Positions 34,255 to 43,012 are shown, numbered from the stretch's first letter. The stretch: DNA of 64,000 nucleotides from Pseudomonas monsensis (GCF_014268495.2 NZ_CP077087.1:2793501-2857500), one strand, 5' to 3'. Numbers and translations are program-made. The notes: a model not told the origin generated them from the letters alone.

Positions 34255-35874
34255 ATGACATACGACTACATCATCGCTGGCGCAGGCGCCGCTGGCTGCG
34301 TGTTGGCCAATCGGCTCTCGGCCTCCGGGCAATACACGGTGCTGCTGCTGGAAGCAGGCGGCAAAGACAGCTCGCTGTGGTTCAGGATCCCGGTCGGCTT
34401 CGCCAAAATGTATTACAACCCGACCTTCAACTGGATGTACTACAGCCAGCCGCAGAAGCAACTGGGCAATCGCGAAATCTACGCCCCGCGCGGCAAGGTG
34501 CAGGGTGGTTCCGGCTCGATCAACGCGATGATTTACGTGCGTGGCCAGGCCCACGATTTCGACGATTGGGCGGCCAGCGGCAACGACGGCTGGGGCTTCA
34601 AGGACGTGCTGCCGTACTTTCGCAAACTGGAAAATCACCCGCTGGGCGATAGCGAATACCACGGCGGCAGCGGTCCGATCAGCATCACCCCGATGAAGGG
34701 CCAGACCCACCCGATCTGCGATGTGTTTCTTGAAGGCTGCTCGCAGCTCGGCTATCCGCGCAGCGACGATTTCAACGGGGCGAAATTCGAGGGCGCAGGT
34801 CTTTACGACGTCAACACCAAAAACGGCCAGCGCTGTTCCAGCAGCTTCGCTCATCTGCATCCGGCACTGAGCCGGGCGAACCTGACTGTCGAGCATTACG
34901 CACTGGTGGATCGTGTGCTGTTTGACGCAGCACAGCAGCGTGCCAGCGGTATCTCGATTACCCAGCACGGGGTGGTGCGCACGTTTACTGCGCGCAAGGA
35001 AGTGATCCTCTGTGCGGGCGCGGTCGATACGCCGAAGATCCTGCAGTTGTCCGGCGTGGCCGATCGCGAGCTGCTCGCCAGGCACCAGATTCCGCTGGTC
35101 AAACACCTGCCAGCGGTGGGCCGCAACCTGCAGGATCACCTGTGCGTCAGCTACTACTACAAGGCCAATATCCCGACGTTGAACGATGAACTGAGTTCGC
35201 TGTTCGGCCAGCTAAAGCTCGGCCTCAAATACCTGCTCACCCGCAAGGGCGCGCTGGCGATGAGCGTCAATCAGGCCGGCGGATTTTTCCGTGGCGACCA
35301 GCAGCAGGCGCATCCCAACCTGCAGTTGTACTTCAACCCGCTGTCGTACCAGATCCCGAAAAACAACAAGGCCAGCCTCAAGCCGGAGCCGTATTCAGGC
35401 TTCCTGCTGTGCTTCAATCCGTGCCGGCCTACCAGTCGCGGGCACGTCGAAATCGCCTCGAAAAATCCACGGGATGCGGCGTTGATCGACCCGAACTACC
35501 TGAGCACACAAAAGGACATTGATGAGGTGATCCAGGGCAGTCGCCTGATGCGCAAGATCATGAACGCCCCGGCGCTCAGGAGCATCACCGTCGATGAAGT
35601 CTTGCCGGGGCCAGCGGTGGAAACCGATGAGCAGATGTTGCAGTACTTTCGCGACAACTGTGGCTCGATCTATCACCTGTGCGGGTCCTGTGCGATGGGG
35701 ACGGACGAGCAGACGTCGGTGGTCGACAAGCGCCTGAAAGTGCATGGTTTCGCAGGGTTGCGGGTCGTCGATGCGTCAATTTTCCCGAATGTGACATCGG
35801 GCAATACCCATGCGGCGGTGCTGATGGTCGCGGAGAAGGGCGCGGATCTGATTCTGCAGGATGCGCAGGTTTAG
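34255..35874 (+). CDS. GMC-family FAD oxidoreductase
   Basis: The product is 539 residues. The FAD-binding motif IIAGAGAAGCVLANRLSASG opens the protein (residues 6-25), with the acidic strand end LLLEAGGKD. GMC signatures are PRGKVQGGSGSINAMIYVRGQ (residues 81-101) and the C-terminal pair of catalytic residues in YHLCGSCAMG and SGNTHAAVLMVAEKGADLI. It oxidises an alcohol to aldehyde or ketone, like choline dehydrogenase. No signal peptide is visible, so it is cytoplasmic or membrane-peripheral. It is the last gene of the cluster; alcohol oxidation may feed the aldehyde dehydrogenase at 29981. Confidence 0.9.
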   Translation: MTYDYIIAGAGAAGCVLANRLSASGQYTVLLLEAGGKDSSLWFRIPVGFAKMYYNPTFNWMYYSQPQKQLGNREIYAPRGKVQGGSGSINAMIYVRGQAHDFDDWAASGNDGWGFKDVLPYFRKLENHPLGDSEYHGGSGPISITPMKGQTHPICDVFLEGCSQLGYPRSDDFNGAKFEGAGLYDVNTKNGQRCSSSFAHLHPALSRANLTVEHYALVDRVLFDAAQQRASGISITQHGVVRTFTARKEVILCAGAVDTPKILQLSGVADRELLARHQIPLVKHLPAVGRNLQDHLCVSYYYKANIPTLNDELSSLFGQLKLGLKYLLTRKGALAMSVNQAGGFFRGDQQQAHPNLQLYFNPLSYQIPKNNKASLKPEPYSGFLLCFNPCRPTSRGHVEIASKNPRDAALIDPNYLSTQKDIDEVIQGSRLMRKIMNAPALRSITVDEVLPGPAVETDEQMLQYFRDNCGSIYHLCGSCAMGTDEQTSVVDKRLKVHGFAGLRVVDASIFPNVTSGNTHAAVLMVAEKGADLILQDAQV

Positions 35875-35987
35875 CGGCTGGCGTAATGCGCTGTGACAGA
35901 TCGCGGCGAGGGCCTTTTTCAGCGTGCACTAGGCTTTGATTGCCGGTCACTTATCGGGCCGGCAAGTCTTTCAAGGAGCCACGGATC

Positions 35988-36593
35988 ATGGACGATCTGG
36001 TCAAAGAAGTTATTCCGTTGTTGCAGTACCTCATCCCCGGGTTTGTTTCGACCTGGATTTTTTACACGCTCACCGCATTCAAGCGACCTGACACGTTTGG
36101 GCAGATTGTGCAGGCGTTGATTTTTACGTTTGTGATTCATGGGGTGGTGTTGGGAGTCGGGGCAATCTGTTTATGGGTGGGGGCGAAGGGGGTTTCTGTA
36201 GGAATATGGGATGGCAAAGCGCAGGCAATCTGGGCATTTGTTGTTTCAGTGATGCTCGGGTTTCTATCCTGCAATCTTGCGTCAAATGACAAGCTGCATG
36301 CTTGGTTACGATTTCGAAATGTAACCAGAAAAACCTCGTATCCCAGTCAGTGGTACAGCACCTTTGCGCGACATGATCGGCTCATTACGCTGCATTTGAA
36401 CGATGAACGGCGCCTGTTCGGCTGGCCTTGTGAATGGCCTTCCGAACCTGCGAATGGACAGTTTGTGATGCAGAGCCCGAAATGGTTAGGCGACGATGGC
36501 ATTGCCCAGCCTTTTGAAGCAGATCTGTTGGTGATAGATTCGTCGAAAGTTCAGTGGGTTGAATTCACCACCATAAAAGAGGGCCAGTCATGA
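35988..36593 (+). CDS. DUF6338 family membrane protein
   Basis: The product is 201 residues from ATG 35988, behind AAGGAG. Three hydrophobic segments occupy about residues 8-25, 38-64 and 78-96. The cytoplasmic part holds the family core YPSQWYSTFARHDRLITLHLNDERRLFGWPCEWPSEPANGQF and ends with a VQWVEFTTIKEG strand. DUF6338 has no known function; this resemblance is by recall. The gene has more A+T than its neighbours and ends in ATGA, overlapping a 39-codon ORF. These are signs of recent acquisition. It is divergent from no regulator, and its role is open. Confidence 0.75.
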   Translation: MDDLVKEVIPLLQYLIPGFVSTWIFYTLTAFKRPDTFGQIVQALIFTFVIHGVVLGVGAICLWVGAKGVSVGIWDGKAQAIWAFVVSVMLGFLSCNLASNDKLHAWLRFRNVTRKTSYPSQWYSTFARHDRLITLHLNDERRLFGWPCEWPSEPANGQFVMQSPKWLGDDGIAQPFEADLLVIDSSKVQWVEFTTIKEGQS

Positions 36594-36709
36594 CCGCCGA
36601 AGCACCGAGACCCATGCCGCCAGAAGTGGCCCGCTACCTTGGTTCGAACGACAGAAACTCGCCACAAACTGCTCGTGGTCCTAGTGCTCCGCCTCCGCCA
36701 AAACGGTGA
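36590..36709 (+). CDS. Proline-rich 39-residue protein coupled to DUF6338
   Basis: A short ORF starts at ATG 36590, overlapping the DUF6338 stop (ATGA), and ends at TGA 36707-36709. The product, MTAEAPRPMPPEVARYLGSN..., is proline-rich and basic, ending GPSAPPPPKR, and is likely disordered. No ribosome site is needed if translation is reinitiated after the upstream gene, though AGGGCCAG is close. I do not recognise a family. The overlap favours a real gene; conservation must be shown. Confidence 0.55.
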   Translation: MTAEAPRPMPPEVARYLGSNDRNSPQTARGPSAPPPPKR

Positions 36710-36734
36710 TTGCTCACTCGGGTGAGGCGATAAT

Positions 36735-37619
36735 TCATAGCGATCGCACCAGCCAGTCCCGAAACGCCTTCAACGACGGCAACGCCTCGTTACGCGGCGG
36801 ATACACCAGGTAATAGCTGCGCCGACTGGTGATCGGTTCCCCCAGTTGCAGCAGCTCGCCGTTAAGCAATTCATCGTCAACCAGAATCCGCGGCACCAGC
36901 CCCACGCCGATATTCGCTCGCACGGCCTGAATCAGGTGCGAGGTCATTTCAAAGCTCGGTCCGATACGCATGCTGCGGTGCGGCAAGCCGTGATGAGTGA
37001 ACCATTCCGCCCAGGCCTGGGCATTGCTGCTGACGTTGAGCAGCAGTTGTCCGGCAATCTGCTGTTCGGCGTCCTGACGTTCGGCTGCCGTTAATTGCGC
37101 GCTGGCGATCACCACCAGTTCTTCGGTGTGCAGGGGCAGGGCGCTCAGCCCCGGCCATTCACCGCCACCGACGCAGATCGCCGCGTCGATCTCGCTGGTA
37201 TCGAAGTCGATCGCTTCGATGCGCGAATGCAAGTGCACGGTCATCCCGGGGTGTGCGGTGTAGAAGTCCTTGAGCCGTGGCAGCAGCCATTTCGAACCGA
37301 AGGTAGGCAGCGTCGCCAGACGCAGGCTGTGAATGCCGGAACCAAACGCCATGGCTTGAAGCGTCGCACTGCGGATCTGCCCGAGCGCTTCGGCCAGCTC
37401 GCGCTGATACATGCGGCCGACATCGGTCAACACCACTTGCCGGCCTTCGCGGCTGAACAGGCGCATGCCGAGCATCTTCTCGAGAATCTGCACCTGACGG
37501 CTGACCGCGCTTTGCGTCAGCGACAGTTCATGGGCGGCGCGGGTGTAGCTTTCATGCCGTGCGGCGGCCTCGAAGGCCAGCAACAACGACATGGAAGGCG
37601 TGAGTGTTCGCGGATTCAT
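36735..37619 (-). CDS. LysR-family regulator divergent from ydiJ
   Basis: The product is 294 residues from ATG 37619. The HTH is SLLLAFEAAARHESYTRAAHELSLTQSAVSRQVQILEKMLGMRLFSR (residues 11-57), and the ligand domain runs from about 90 to 290. An upstream in-frame extension to 37715 enters the promoter region and is rejected. It is divergent from ydiJ across 158 bases containing a 17-base palindrome, so it probably controls ydiJ and itself. Possible effector: D-2-hydroxyglutarate or 2-oxoglutarate (inference). Confidence 0.88.
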   Translation of the reverse strand: MNPRTLTPSMSLLLAFEAAARHESYTRAAHELSLTQSAVSRQVQILEKMLGMRLFSREGRQVVLTDVGRMYQRELAEALGQIRSATLQAMAFGSGIHSLRLATLPTFGSKWLLPRLKDFYTAHPGMTVHLHSRIEAIDFDTSEIDAAICVGGGEWPGLSALPLHTEELVVIASAQLTAAERQDAEQQIAGQLLLNVSSNAQAWAEWFTHHGLPHRSMRIGPSFEMTSHLIQAVRANIGVGLVPRILVDDELLNGELLQLGEPITSRRSYYLVYPPRNEALPSLKAFRDWLVRSL

Positions 37620-37710
37620 TCGTTTTAGTCGTGGATTGTGGGTCGATTTTACGTTTGTCCCGATGGCGCCAAGCAATGAACATAAGCACCATGAGATGGC
37701 GGGAGCGTGA

Positions 37711-37727
37711 CGCAATCATTCATTGCG
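37711..37727. promoter_or_regulatory. LysR-type operator candidate between LysR and ydiJ
   Basis: CGCAATCATTCATTGCG has arms CGCAAT/ATTGCG around CATTC. It lies 51 bases upstream of the ydiJ ATG and 92 bases upstream of the LysR ATG. The size fits a LysR site. Confidence 0.5.
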
Positions 37728-37777
37728 CACAACTGTTCACCGCCACACGGCCCGATTTTGACCGAGATTCCTGACCG

Positions 37778-40700
37778 ATGATTGCCCAGCTGTCGCCCGC
37801 CACTGCATTGACCGCCGATTACCAGCAGTTCCTCAACGCCCTGAAAGCCAGCGGCTTTCGCGGTGAAATCAGCGCCGATTACGCCAGCCGCGTGGTGCTC
37901 GCCACTGATAACTCGATCTATCAGCGCCTGCCGCAAGCGGCGGTGTTTCCGATGGACGCCGAGGATGTGACGCGGGTCGCGCGACTGATCGCCGAACCGG
38001 CTTATCGGAAAGTGGTGATCACCCCGCGTGGCGGCGGCACCGGCACCAACGGTCAGTCACTGACCGACGGCATCGTCGTCGACCTATCGCGGCACATGAA
38101 CCGCATTCTGGAAATCAACGTTGAAGAGCGCTGGGTGCGCGTACAGGCCGGGGTGGTCAAGGATCAGCTCAACGCGGCACTGAAGTCCGCCGGGCTGTTT
38201 TTCGCTCCGGAACTGTCGACCTCCAACCGCGCCACCGTCGGCGGCATGATTAACACCGACGCCAGCGGCCAGGGCAGTTGCACTTACGGCAAAACCCGCG
38301 ACCACGTGCTCGAGCTCGACATGATCCTGCGCGGTGGCGAGCATTTGCACGGTCAGCCGCTTGATGAGCGCGAGTTGCTTGCCCAGTGCGCCCGCGAAGA
38401 TCGCGTCGGTGAAGTCTATCGCTGCGCGCGGCAGATCATTGATGAACAGGGCGCGCTGATCAAGGAACGCTTCCCCGATCTCAATCGCTGCCTCACCGGT
38501 TACGACCTGGCGCACCTGCGTGAGGCGGACAACCGCTTCAACCTCAATAGTGTGCTGTGCGGCGCTGAAGGCTCGTTGGGGTTTGTGGTCGAGGCCAGGC
38601 TCAATGTGTTGCCGATCCCCAAACACACCATGCTGGTGAACATTCGCTACGCCGGTTTCATGGATGCCCTGCGCGATGCACGGGCACTGATGGCGCTCAA
38701 GCCGCTGTCGATCGAAACCGTCGACTCGAAAGTGTTGCTGCTGGCGATGCAGGACATCGTCTGGCACGGCGTCGCCGAATACTTCCCGGAAAGTGCCGCG
38801 CGGCCGACGCTGGGGATCAACCTCGTCGAGTTTTGCGGCGATGATGCCGATGAGCTGCAGGGCCGAGTCGAGGCGTTTGTCGCGCACTTGGGCAGCGACC
38901 GCACCGTCGAACGTCTGGGGCACACGCTGGCTGTCGGTCATGCCTCGGTGAACAAGGTTTACGGCATGCGCAAACGTGCGGTCGGCCTGCTGGGCAACGT
39001 GGCCGGTGAGGCACGCCCGCAACCCTTTGTCGAAGACACCGCCGTGCCGCCGCAGCACCTGGCCGAGTACATCGCCGAGCTGCGCGAGCTGCTCGACAGT
39101 CACGGTTTGCAGTACGGCATGTTCGGCCATGTCGATGCCGGCGTGCTGCACGTGCGGCCGATCCTCGACATGAAGGATCCGCAGCAAGCGGCGCGGGTGC
39201 GCCCGGTGTCCGATGGCGTCGCCGCGCTGACCCAGCGTTATGGCGGCTTGCTCTGGGGCGAGCACGGCAAGGGCCTGCGTTCGGAGTACGCACCGGCGTT
39301 CTTCGGTGAACTGTATCCGGCCCTGCAGGCGCTGAAGGCGGCATTCGACCCGTTCAACCAGTTCAACCCGGGCAAGATCGCTACCCCGGCCAACACCGAC
39401 GCGGCGTTGTTGAAAATCGATGAAGTCACGTTGCGTGGCGAGCTCGATCGGCAGATCGACGAAAAAGTCTGGCAGGACTACGGTGCGGCGATGCACTGCA
39501 ACGGCAACGGCGCCTGCTACAACTTCGACCCCGACGACGCCATGTGCCCGTCGTGGAAGGCCACTCGTGAACGTGCGCAGTCGCCCAAGGGGCGTGCATC
39601 GCTGATTCGCGAATGGCTGCGTTTGCAGGGCGAGGCGGGGGTGGATGTGCTTTGCGATACGATCCGTCGTCCGGCATTTTTCAGCAGCCTGTGGACACGC
39701 TGGCGCAACAGCCGCAGCCAGGATGCCGATTTTTCCCATGAGGTGTACGACGCCATGGCCGGTTGCCTGGCGTGCAAGTCCTGCGCCGGCCAGTGCCCGG
39801 TGAAGGTCAATGTGCCGGAGTTTCGTTCGCGGTTTCTGGAGCTGTACCACAGTCGTTATCTGCGCCCGGCACGGGACTATCTGATCGCCTCGCTGGAATA
39901 CAGCATCCCTTACATGGCGCGGATTCCGGCGCTGTACAACGGTGTGATGGGCGCCGCGCTGGTTCGCGGTCTGCTCGAACGCCTGGGGGGAATGGTCGAT
40001 GTGCCGTTGCTCAGCCGCTTCGATTTCCATGCGGCGATGCGTCGCTGGCAGGTGCAACCGGCGACGGCGGCGACGTTGTCGGCGCTGACGCCGGCACAAC
40101 GCGAACGCAGCGTGGTGTTGGTGCAGGATGCCTTCACCCGTTACTTTGAGGCACCGTTGCTGGCGGATCTGGTCGAGCTGATATCACGCCTCGGTTATCA
40201 GGTTTACCTGGCGCCGTTCAACGCCAATGGCAAGCCGCTGCATGTGCAGGGGTTCCTCTCGGCGTTCAATCGGGCCGCGCTGCGCAATGCTCGTCAATTG
40301 CGTGAACTGGCGGATATCGGTGTGCCGCTGCTGGGCCTCGATCCGGCGATGACCCTGGTCTATCGCCAGGAATACCTCAAGGTGCCGGGCATGGAGCACT
40401 GTCCCGAAGTGGCGCTGGTGCAGGAGTGGCTGCTCAAGGTCATGCCGCAGCAAACGCCTCAGGCCAACGCCGGTGCCTTCCGTTTGTTGGCCCATTGCAC
40501 GGAAAAGACCAATGCGCCGGCGGCGACCCGGCAGTGGGAGCAGGTTTTCGAGCGCGTGGGTTTGAGCCTGGCGACCCAGGCCACCGGTTGCTGCGGCATG
40601 TCCGGGACGTACGGACATGAGGCGCGCAACCGGCAAACGTCGGCAGTGATTTATGAACAGTCGTGGGCACGGCAGATCGCTGAGCCGGCGCAAAAGGGCG

Positions 40701-40804
40701 AAGCGCTGGCCACCGGTTACTCATGCCGCAGCCAGGTCAAGCGCCAGTCGGATCAGGCGCTGCGCCATCCGTTGCAGGTGTTGCTGGAGGTGCTGCGTCG
40801 CTGA
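37778..40804 (+). CDS. ydiJ: D-2-hydroxyglutarate dehydrogenase, FAD/Fe-S (YdiJ type)
   Basis: At 1008 residues it matches E. coli YdiJ (about 1018) in size and sequence. Order: FAD_binding_4 (residues 55-215, VVITPRGGGTGTNGQSLTDGI), FAD-oxidase C (to about 530, HVDAGVLHVRPILDM), cysteine-rich segments CNGNGACYNF (near 575) and GCLACKSCAGQCPVKVNVP (near 662) for Fe-S binding, and a CCG-type motif TGCCGMSGTYGHE near 938. It oxidises D-2-hydroxyglutarate, formed by SerA, back to 2-oxoglutarate, passing electrons to the respiratory chain. It is driven from the intergenic region shared with LysR, and its last 68 bases overlap the convergent pqiA gene. Confidence 0.9.
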   Translation: MIAQLSPATALTADYQQFLNALKASGFRGEISADYASRVVLATDNSIYQRLPQAAVFPMDAEDVTRVARLIAEPAYRKVVITPRGGGTGTNGQSLTDGIVVDLSRHMNRILEINVEERWVRVQAGVVKDQLNAALKSAGLFFAPELSTSNRATVGGMINTDASGQGSCTYGKTRDHVLELDMILRGGEHLHGQPLDERELLAQCAREDRVGEVYRCARQIIDEQGALIKERFPDLNRCLTGYDLAHLREADNRFNLNSVLCGAEGSLGFVVEARLNVLPIPKHTMLVNIRYAGFMDALRDARALMALKPLSIETVDSKVLLLAMQDIVWHGVAEYFPESAARPTLGINLVEFCGDDADELQGRVEAFVAHLGSDRTVERLGHTLAVGHASVNKVYGMRKRAVGLLGNVAGEARPQPFVEDTAVPPQHLAEYIAELRELLDSHGLQYGMFGHVDAGVLHVRPILDMKDPQQAARVRPVSDGVAALTQRYGGLLWGEHGKGLRSEYAPAFFGELYPALQALKAAFDPFNQFNPGKIATPANTDAALLKIDEVTLRGELDRQIDEKVWQDYGAAMHCNGNGACYNFDPDDAMCPSWKATRERAQSPKGRASLIREWLRLQGEAGVDVLCDTIRRPAFFSSLWTRWRNSRSQDADFSHEVYDAMAGCLACKSCAGQCPVKVNVPEFRSRFLELYHSRYLRPARDYLIASLEYSIPYMARIPALYNGVMGAALVRGLLERLGGMVDVPLLSRFDFHAAMRRWQVQPATAATLSALTPAQRERSVVLVQDAFTRYFEAPLLADLVELISRLGYQVYLAPFNANGKPLHVQGFLSAFNRAALRNARQLRELADIGVPLLGLDPAMTLVYRQEYLKVPGMEHCPEVALVQEWLLKVMPQQTPQANAGAFRLLAHCTEKTNAPAATRQWEQVFERVGLSLATQATGCCGMSGTYGHEARNRQTSAVIYEQSWARQIAEPAQKGEALATGYSCRSQVKRQSDQALRHPLQVLLEVLRR

Positions 40805-41438
40805 GCGGCTCGTCGTCCGGGGTGTTGTCCCAGATCAGCCGTGGATCGAAGCTCATTGCCGAGAGCATGGTGAACACCACGACCAGGCCGAAAAACAGGA
40901 TGCCCGGTCGTGGCTCGATATCACCCAGCGCCTGAAACTTCACCAGCGCCGCGACCAGGGCGACCACCAGCACGTCGAGCATCGACCAATAGCCGATCAG
41001 CTCGACGAAACGGAACAGCTTCGAGCGCTCACGGCGCGCCCAGCCACTATCGCGTTGCACGGTGATCAGCAGCAGCGTCAGGGCGACGAACTTGATCCCC
41101 GGCACTGCGATACTGGCGATAAAGATGATCAGGGCGATGTCCCACGCGCCCCCCTCCCAGAACTCCAGCACGCCACTCATGATCGTGCTGTCGGCGCCGT
41201 TGCCGAGCATCACCGTGTTCATCACCGGCAGCAGGTTGGCCGGTACGTAAAACGCCAGCGCGGCGAACATGTACGCCCAGGTGCGGTTCAGCGAGTTGCT
41301 CTTGCGTCGATGCAGGGGGGCCTCGCAGCGCGGGCATTCGTGCGGCTCGTCGGTCATGTCGCAGGCCAGGCCGCAGCTGTGGCACAGACACAGGTTGAGT
41401 TCGCTGGCGGTCGGTGGTCGCTTCACAGGATGTCCCAT
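40737..41438 (-). CDS. pqiA: Paraquat-inducible protein A, second half-size copy
   Basis: The product is 233 residues with a zinc-ribbon-like start, CLCHSCGLACDMTDEPHECPRCEAPLH, and then four hydrophobic helices including YVPANLLPVMNTVMLG and GYWSMLDVLVVALVAALV, both PqiA signatures. E. coli PqiA is one protein of about 417 residues with two such modules; here the modules are separate genes. The start overlaps the stop region of the upstream copy by 16 bases. The last 68 bases run antisense into the end of ydiJ. No pqiB or pqiC gene follows on this strand, unlike the usual MCE (lipid transport) operon. Confidence 0.87.
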   Translation of the reverse strand: MGHPVKRPPTASELNLCLCHSCGLACDMTDEPHECPRCEAPLHRRKSNSLNRTWAYMFAALAFYVPANLLPVMNTVMLGNGADSTIMSGVLEFWEGGAWDIALIIFIASIAVPGIKFVALTLLLITVQRDSGWARRERSKLFRFVELIGYWSMLDVLVVALVAALVKFQALGDIEPRPGILFFGLVVVFTMLSAMSFDPRLIWDNTPDDEPLSDAAPPATPATDGAAPDPTGA

Positions 41439-42019
41439 AGATCACGAATGTCGCGGCCGGCGATGCGGATCATCATCAGGCTCAGCACGGCCAGCGCGAA
41501 CAGACCGATGCCGGGCAGCACATCGAGCAGCCCGGCCAGTTTGAATACTGCGACCATTGCCCCCAGCAGACACACTTCAAGCATGCTCCACGGGCGCAGC
41601 GTTTCCAGCCAGCGCATGCACACCTTGAACCCCGGCGCGCGCCGGGAGGACAGGGCGAAACTCAACACCCAGATCAACAGCACCAGTTGAAACGCCGGGG
41701 CAATGATGATCGAAATCGCCGCCACCATCGCCATGAACGTGATCGGCCCCTGACTCAACGCCAGGACCGAGTCCCACAACGTTGCGCTGTTTTTCAGGCC
41801 CTTCATGCTGATGCTCATCACCGGATAGAAATTGGCGAACAGCCACAGCATCGACGCGGTGAACGACAGCGCCAGACGCTGTTCGACGGTCAGACCGTTA
41901 TAGCGCTGCAACACGCCACCGCAGCGTACGCACAGGGTTTTCTGGTGTTTGGCGAGGGCGACTTTCTCGTACACGCAGTCGCAGTGCTCGCAGATGATCA
42001 GCTGTTCGGTGTTGACCAT
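41423..42019 (-). CDS. pqiA: Paraquat-inducible protein A, first half-size copy
   Basis: The product is 198 residues from ATG 42019 (a TTG two codons earlier is also in frame). It opens CEHCDCVYEKVALAKHQKTLCVRCGGVLQ, a four-cysteine metal-binding motif, followed by four helices with FANFYPVMSISMKGL and LRPWSMLEVCLLGAMVAVFKL. This is the first module of PqiA/YebS, which lies in the inner membrane and supports PqiB-type lipid transport. The gene overlaps its partner copy by 16 bases, so the two chains are probably made in equal amounts and may pair. Confidence 0.87.
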   Translation of the reverse strand: MVNTEQLIICEHCDCVYEKVALAKHQKTLCVRCGGVLQRYNGLTVEQRLALSFTASMLWLFANFYPVMSISMKGLKNSATLWDSVLALSQGPITFMAMVAAISIIIAPAFQLVLLIWVLSFALSSRRAPGFKVCMRWLETLRPWSMLEVCLLGAMVAVFKLAGLLDVLPGIGLFALAVLSLMMIRIAGRDIRDLWDIL

Positions 42020-42073
42020 GGACAACGGGCCTTCAGGGCAGGAACCCGTTGACTATAGACGCTGATCCCCCGG

Positions 42074-42994
42074 TCATCGAACGCTTGCCCCATGCCCCTG
42101 CAGGAGCGGGGTGTCGCGGACGAAGTCGATGAAGGCCTTGAGCGGCGCCGGTACGTGCCGGCGGCTTGGGTAATACAGGTGCAGCCCCGGGTAATAGGGG
42201 CACCAGTCAGCCAGCACTTCAATCAGCCGGCCGGATGTCAGGTGCTCGCTGACCATGTTTTCGAACACATAGGCCAGCCCCAGTCCTTGCAAGGCCGGAC
42301 CGACCATCAGGCTGACATCACCGAGGGTCAGCGGCCCGTTGACTTCGATGTCCTGAGCAATACCGCCGTGCTCGAACTCCCACCGATACATCGACCCGCT
42401 GGGGAACCGATGACGAATACACGGCAAATCATGCAAGTCCTCAGGTTTTTGCGGCGCCACATGACGTTGGAAAAAGACCGGTGAACCGACCACCACCGAA
42501 CGCAGGGGCGGGCCAATCGGCAACGACACCATGTCCGCCTCCAGTCGATCGCCGAAGCGCACCCCGGCGTCAAAGCCACTGGCAACGATATCCAGTAATG
42601 CGTCGCTCTCGACCACTTCCAGGCGGATGTCCGGATACGCCAGCAAAAACTCACTGGCAATCGGCAGCACCACCAGTTCGCAGGCCTGACGCCCCGAGGT
42701 GATACGCAGGTTACCCGAGGGTTTGTCGCGAAAATGGTTGAGGTCTTCGAGAGCATCGTCGATGTCGCGGAACGCCGGTTTCAGCCGCGCGTACAGGCGC
42801 TCTCCAGCCTCGGTCAACGCCACGCTGCGGGTCGTACGATTGAACAGGCGCACGCCGAGGCGATTCTCCAGCGCTTTCACCGAATGGCTCAGGGCCGAAG
42901 GCGTCAGACCCAGCTCGATGGCGGCTTTGCTGAAATTCAACTGCTGCGCGGTGCACACGAAGACCGAAAGATCGGCCGCTGAAGGGGATTTCAT
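42074..42994 (-). CDS. LysR-family regulator divergent from a DHA2 efflux gene
   Basis: The product is 306 residues. The HTH, SVFVCTAQQLNFSKAAIELGLTPSALSHSVKALENRLGVRLFNRTTRSVAL, is at residues 10-60, and the effector domain spans about 90-295. It belongs to the large YafC/DmlR-like group. It shares a 103-base intergenic region with the MFS efflux gene at 43098, in which TGTGAATGCCTTTCACA forms a LysR-like operator next to its own start. It probably controls the transporter. Confidence 0.88.
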   Translation of the reverse strand: MKSPSAADLSVFVCTAQQLNFSKAAIELGLTPSALSHSVKALENRLGVRLFNRTTRSVALTEAGERLYARLKPAFRDIDDALEDLNHFRDKPSGNLRITSGRQACELVVLPIASEFLLAYPDIRLEVVESDALLDIVASGFDAGVRFGDRLEADMVSLPIGPPLRSVVVGSPVFFQRHVAPQKPEDLHDLPCIRHRFPSGSMYRWEFEHGGIAQDIEVNGPLTLGDVSLMVGPALQGLGLAYVFENMVSEHLTSGRLIEVLADWCPYYPGLHLYYPSRRHVPAPLKAFIDFVRDTPLLQGHGASVR

Positions 42995-42995
42995 C

Positions 42996-43012
42996 TGTGA
43001 ATGCCTTTCACA
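42996..43012. promoter_or_regulatory. LysR-type operator candidate
   Basis: TGTGAATGCCTTTCACA has perfect 6-base arms TGTGAA/TTCACA around TGCCT and fits the T-N11-A LysR rule. It starts two bases upstream of the regulator's ATG on the minus strand and lies 86 bases from the efflux gene start. Confidence 0.55.

Noticed and set aside
38084..40099. Open frame of 671 codons on the minus strand
   Set aside because: It is antisense to ydiJ, whose motifs are unmistakable. The frame has no recognisable domain, is very rich in Arg, Gln and His, and is explained by high GC at third positions.
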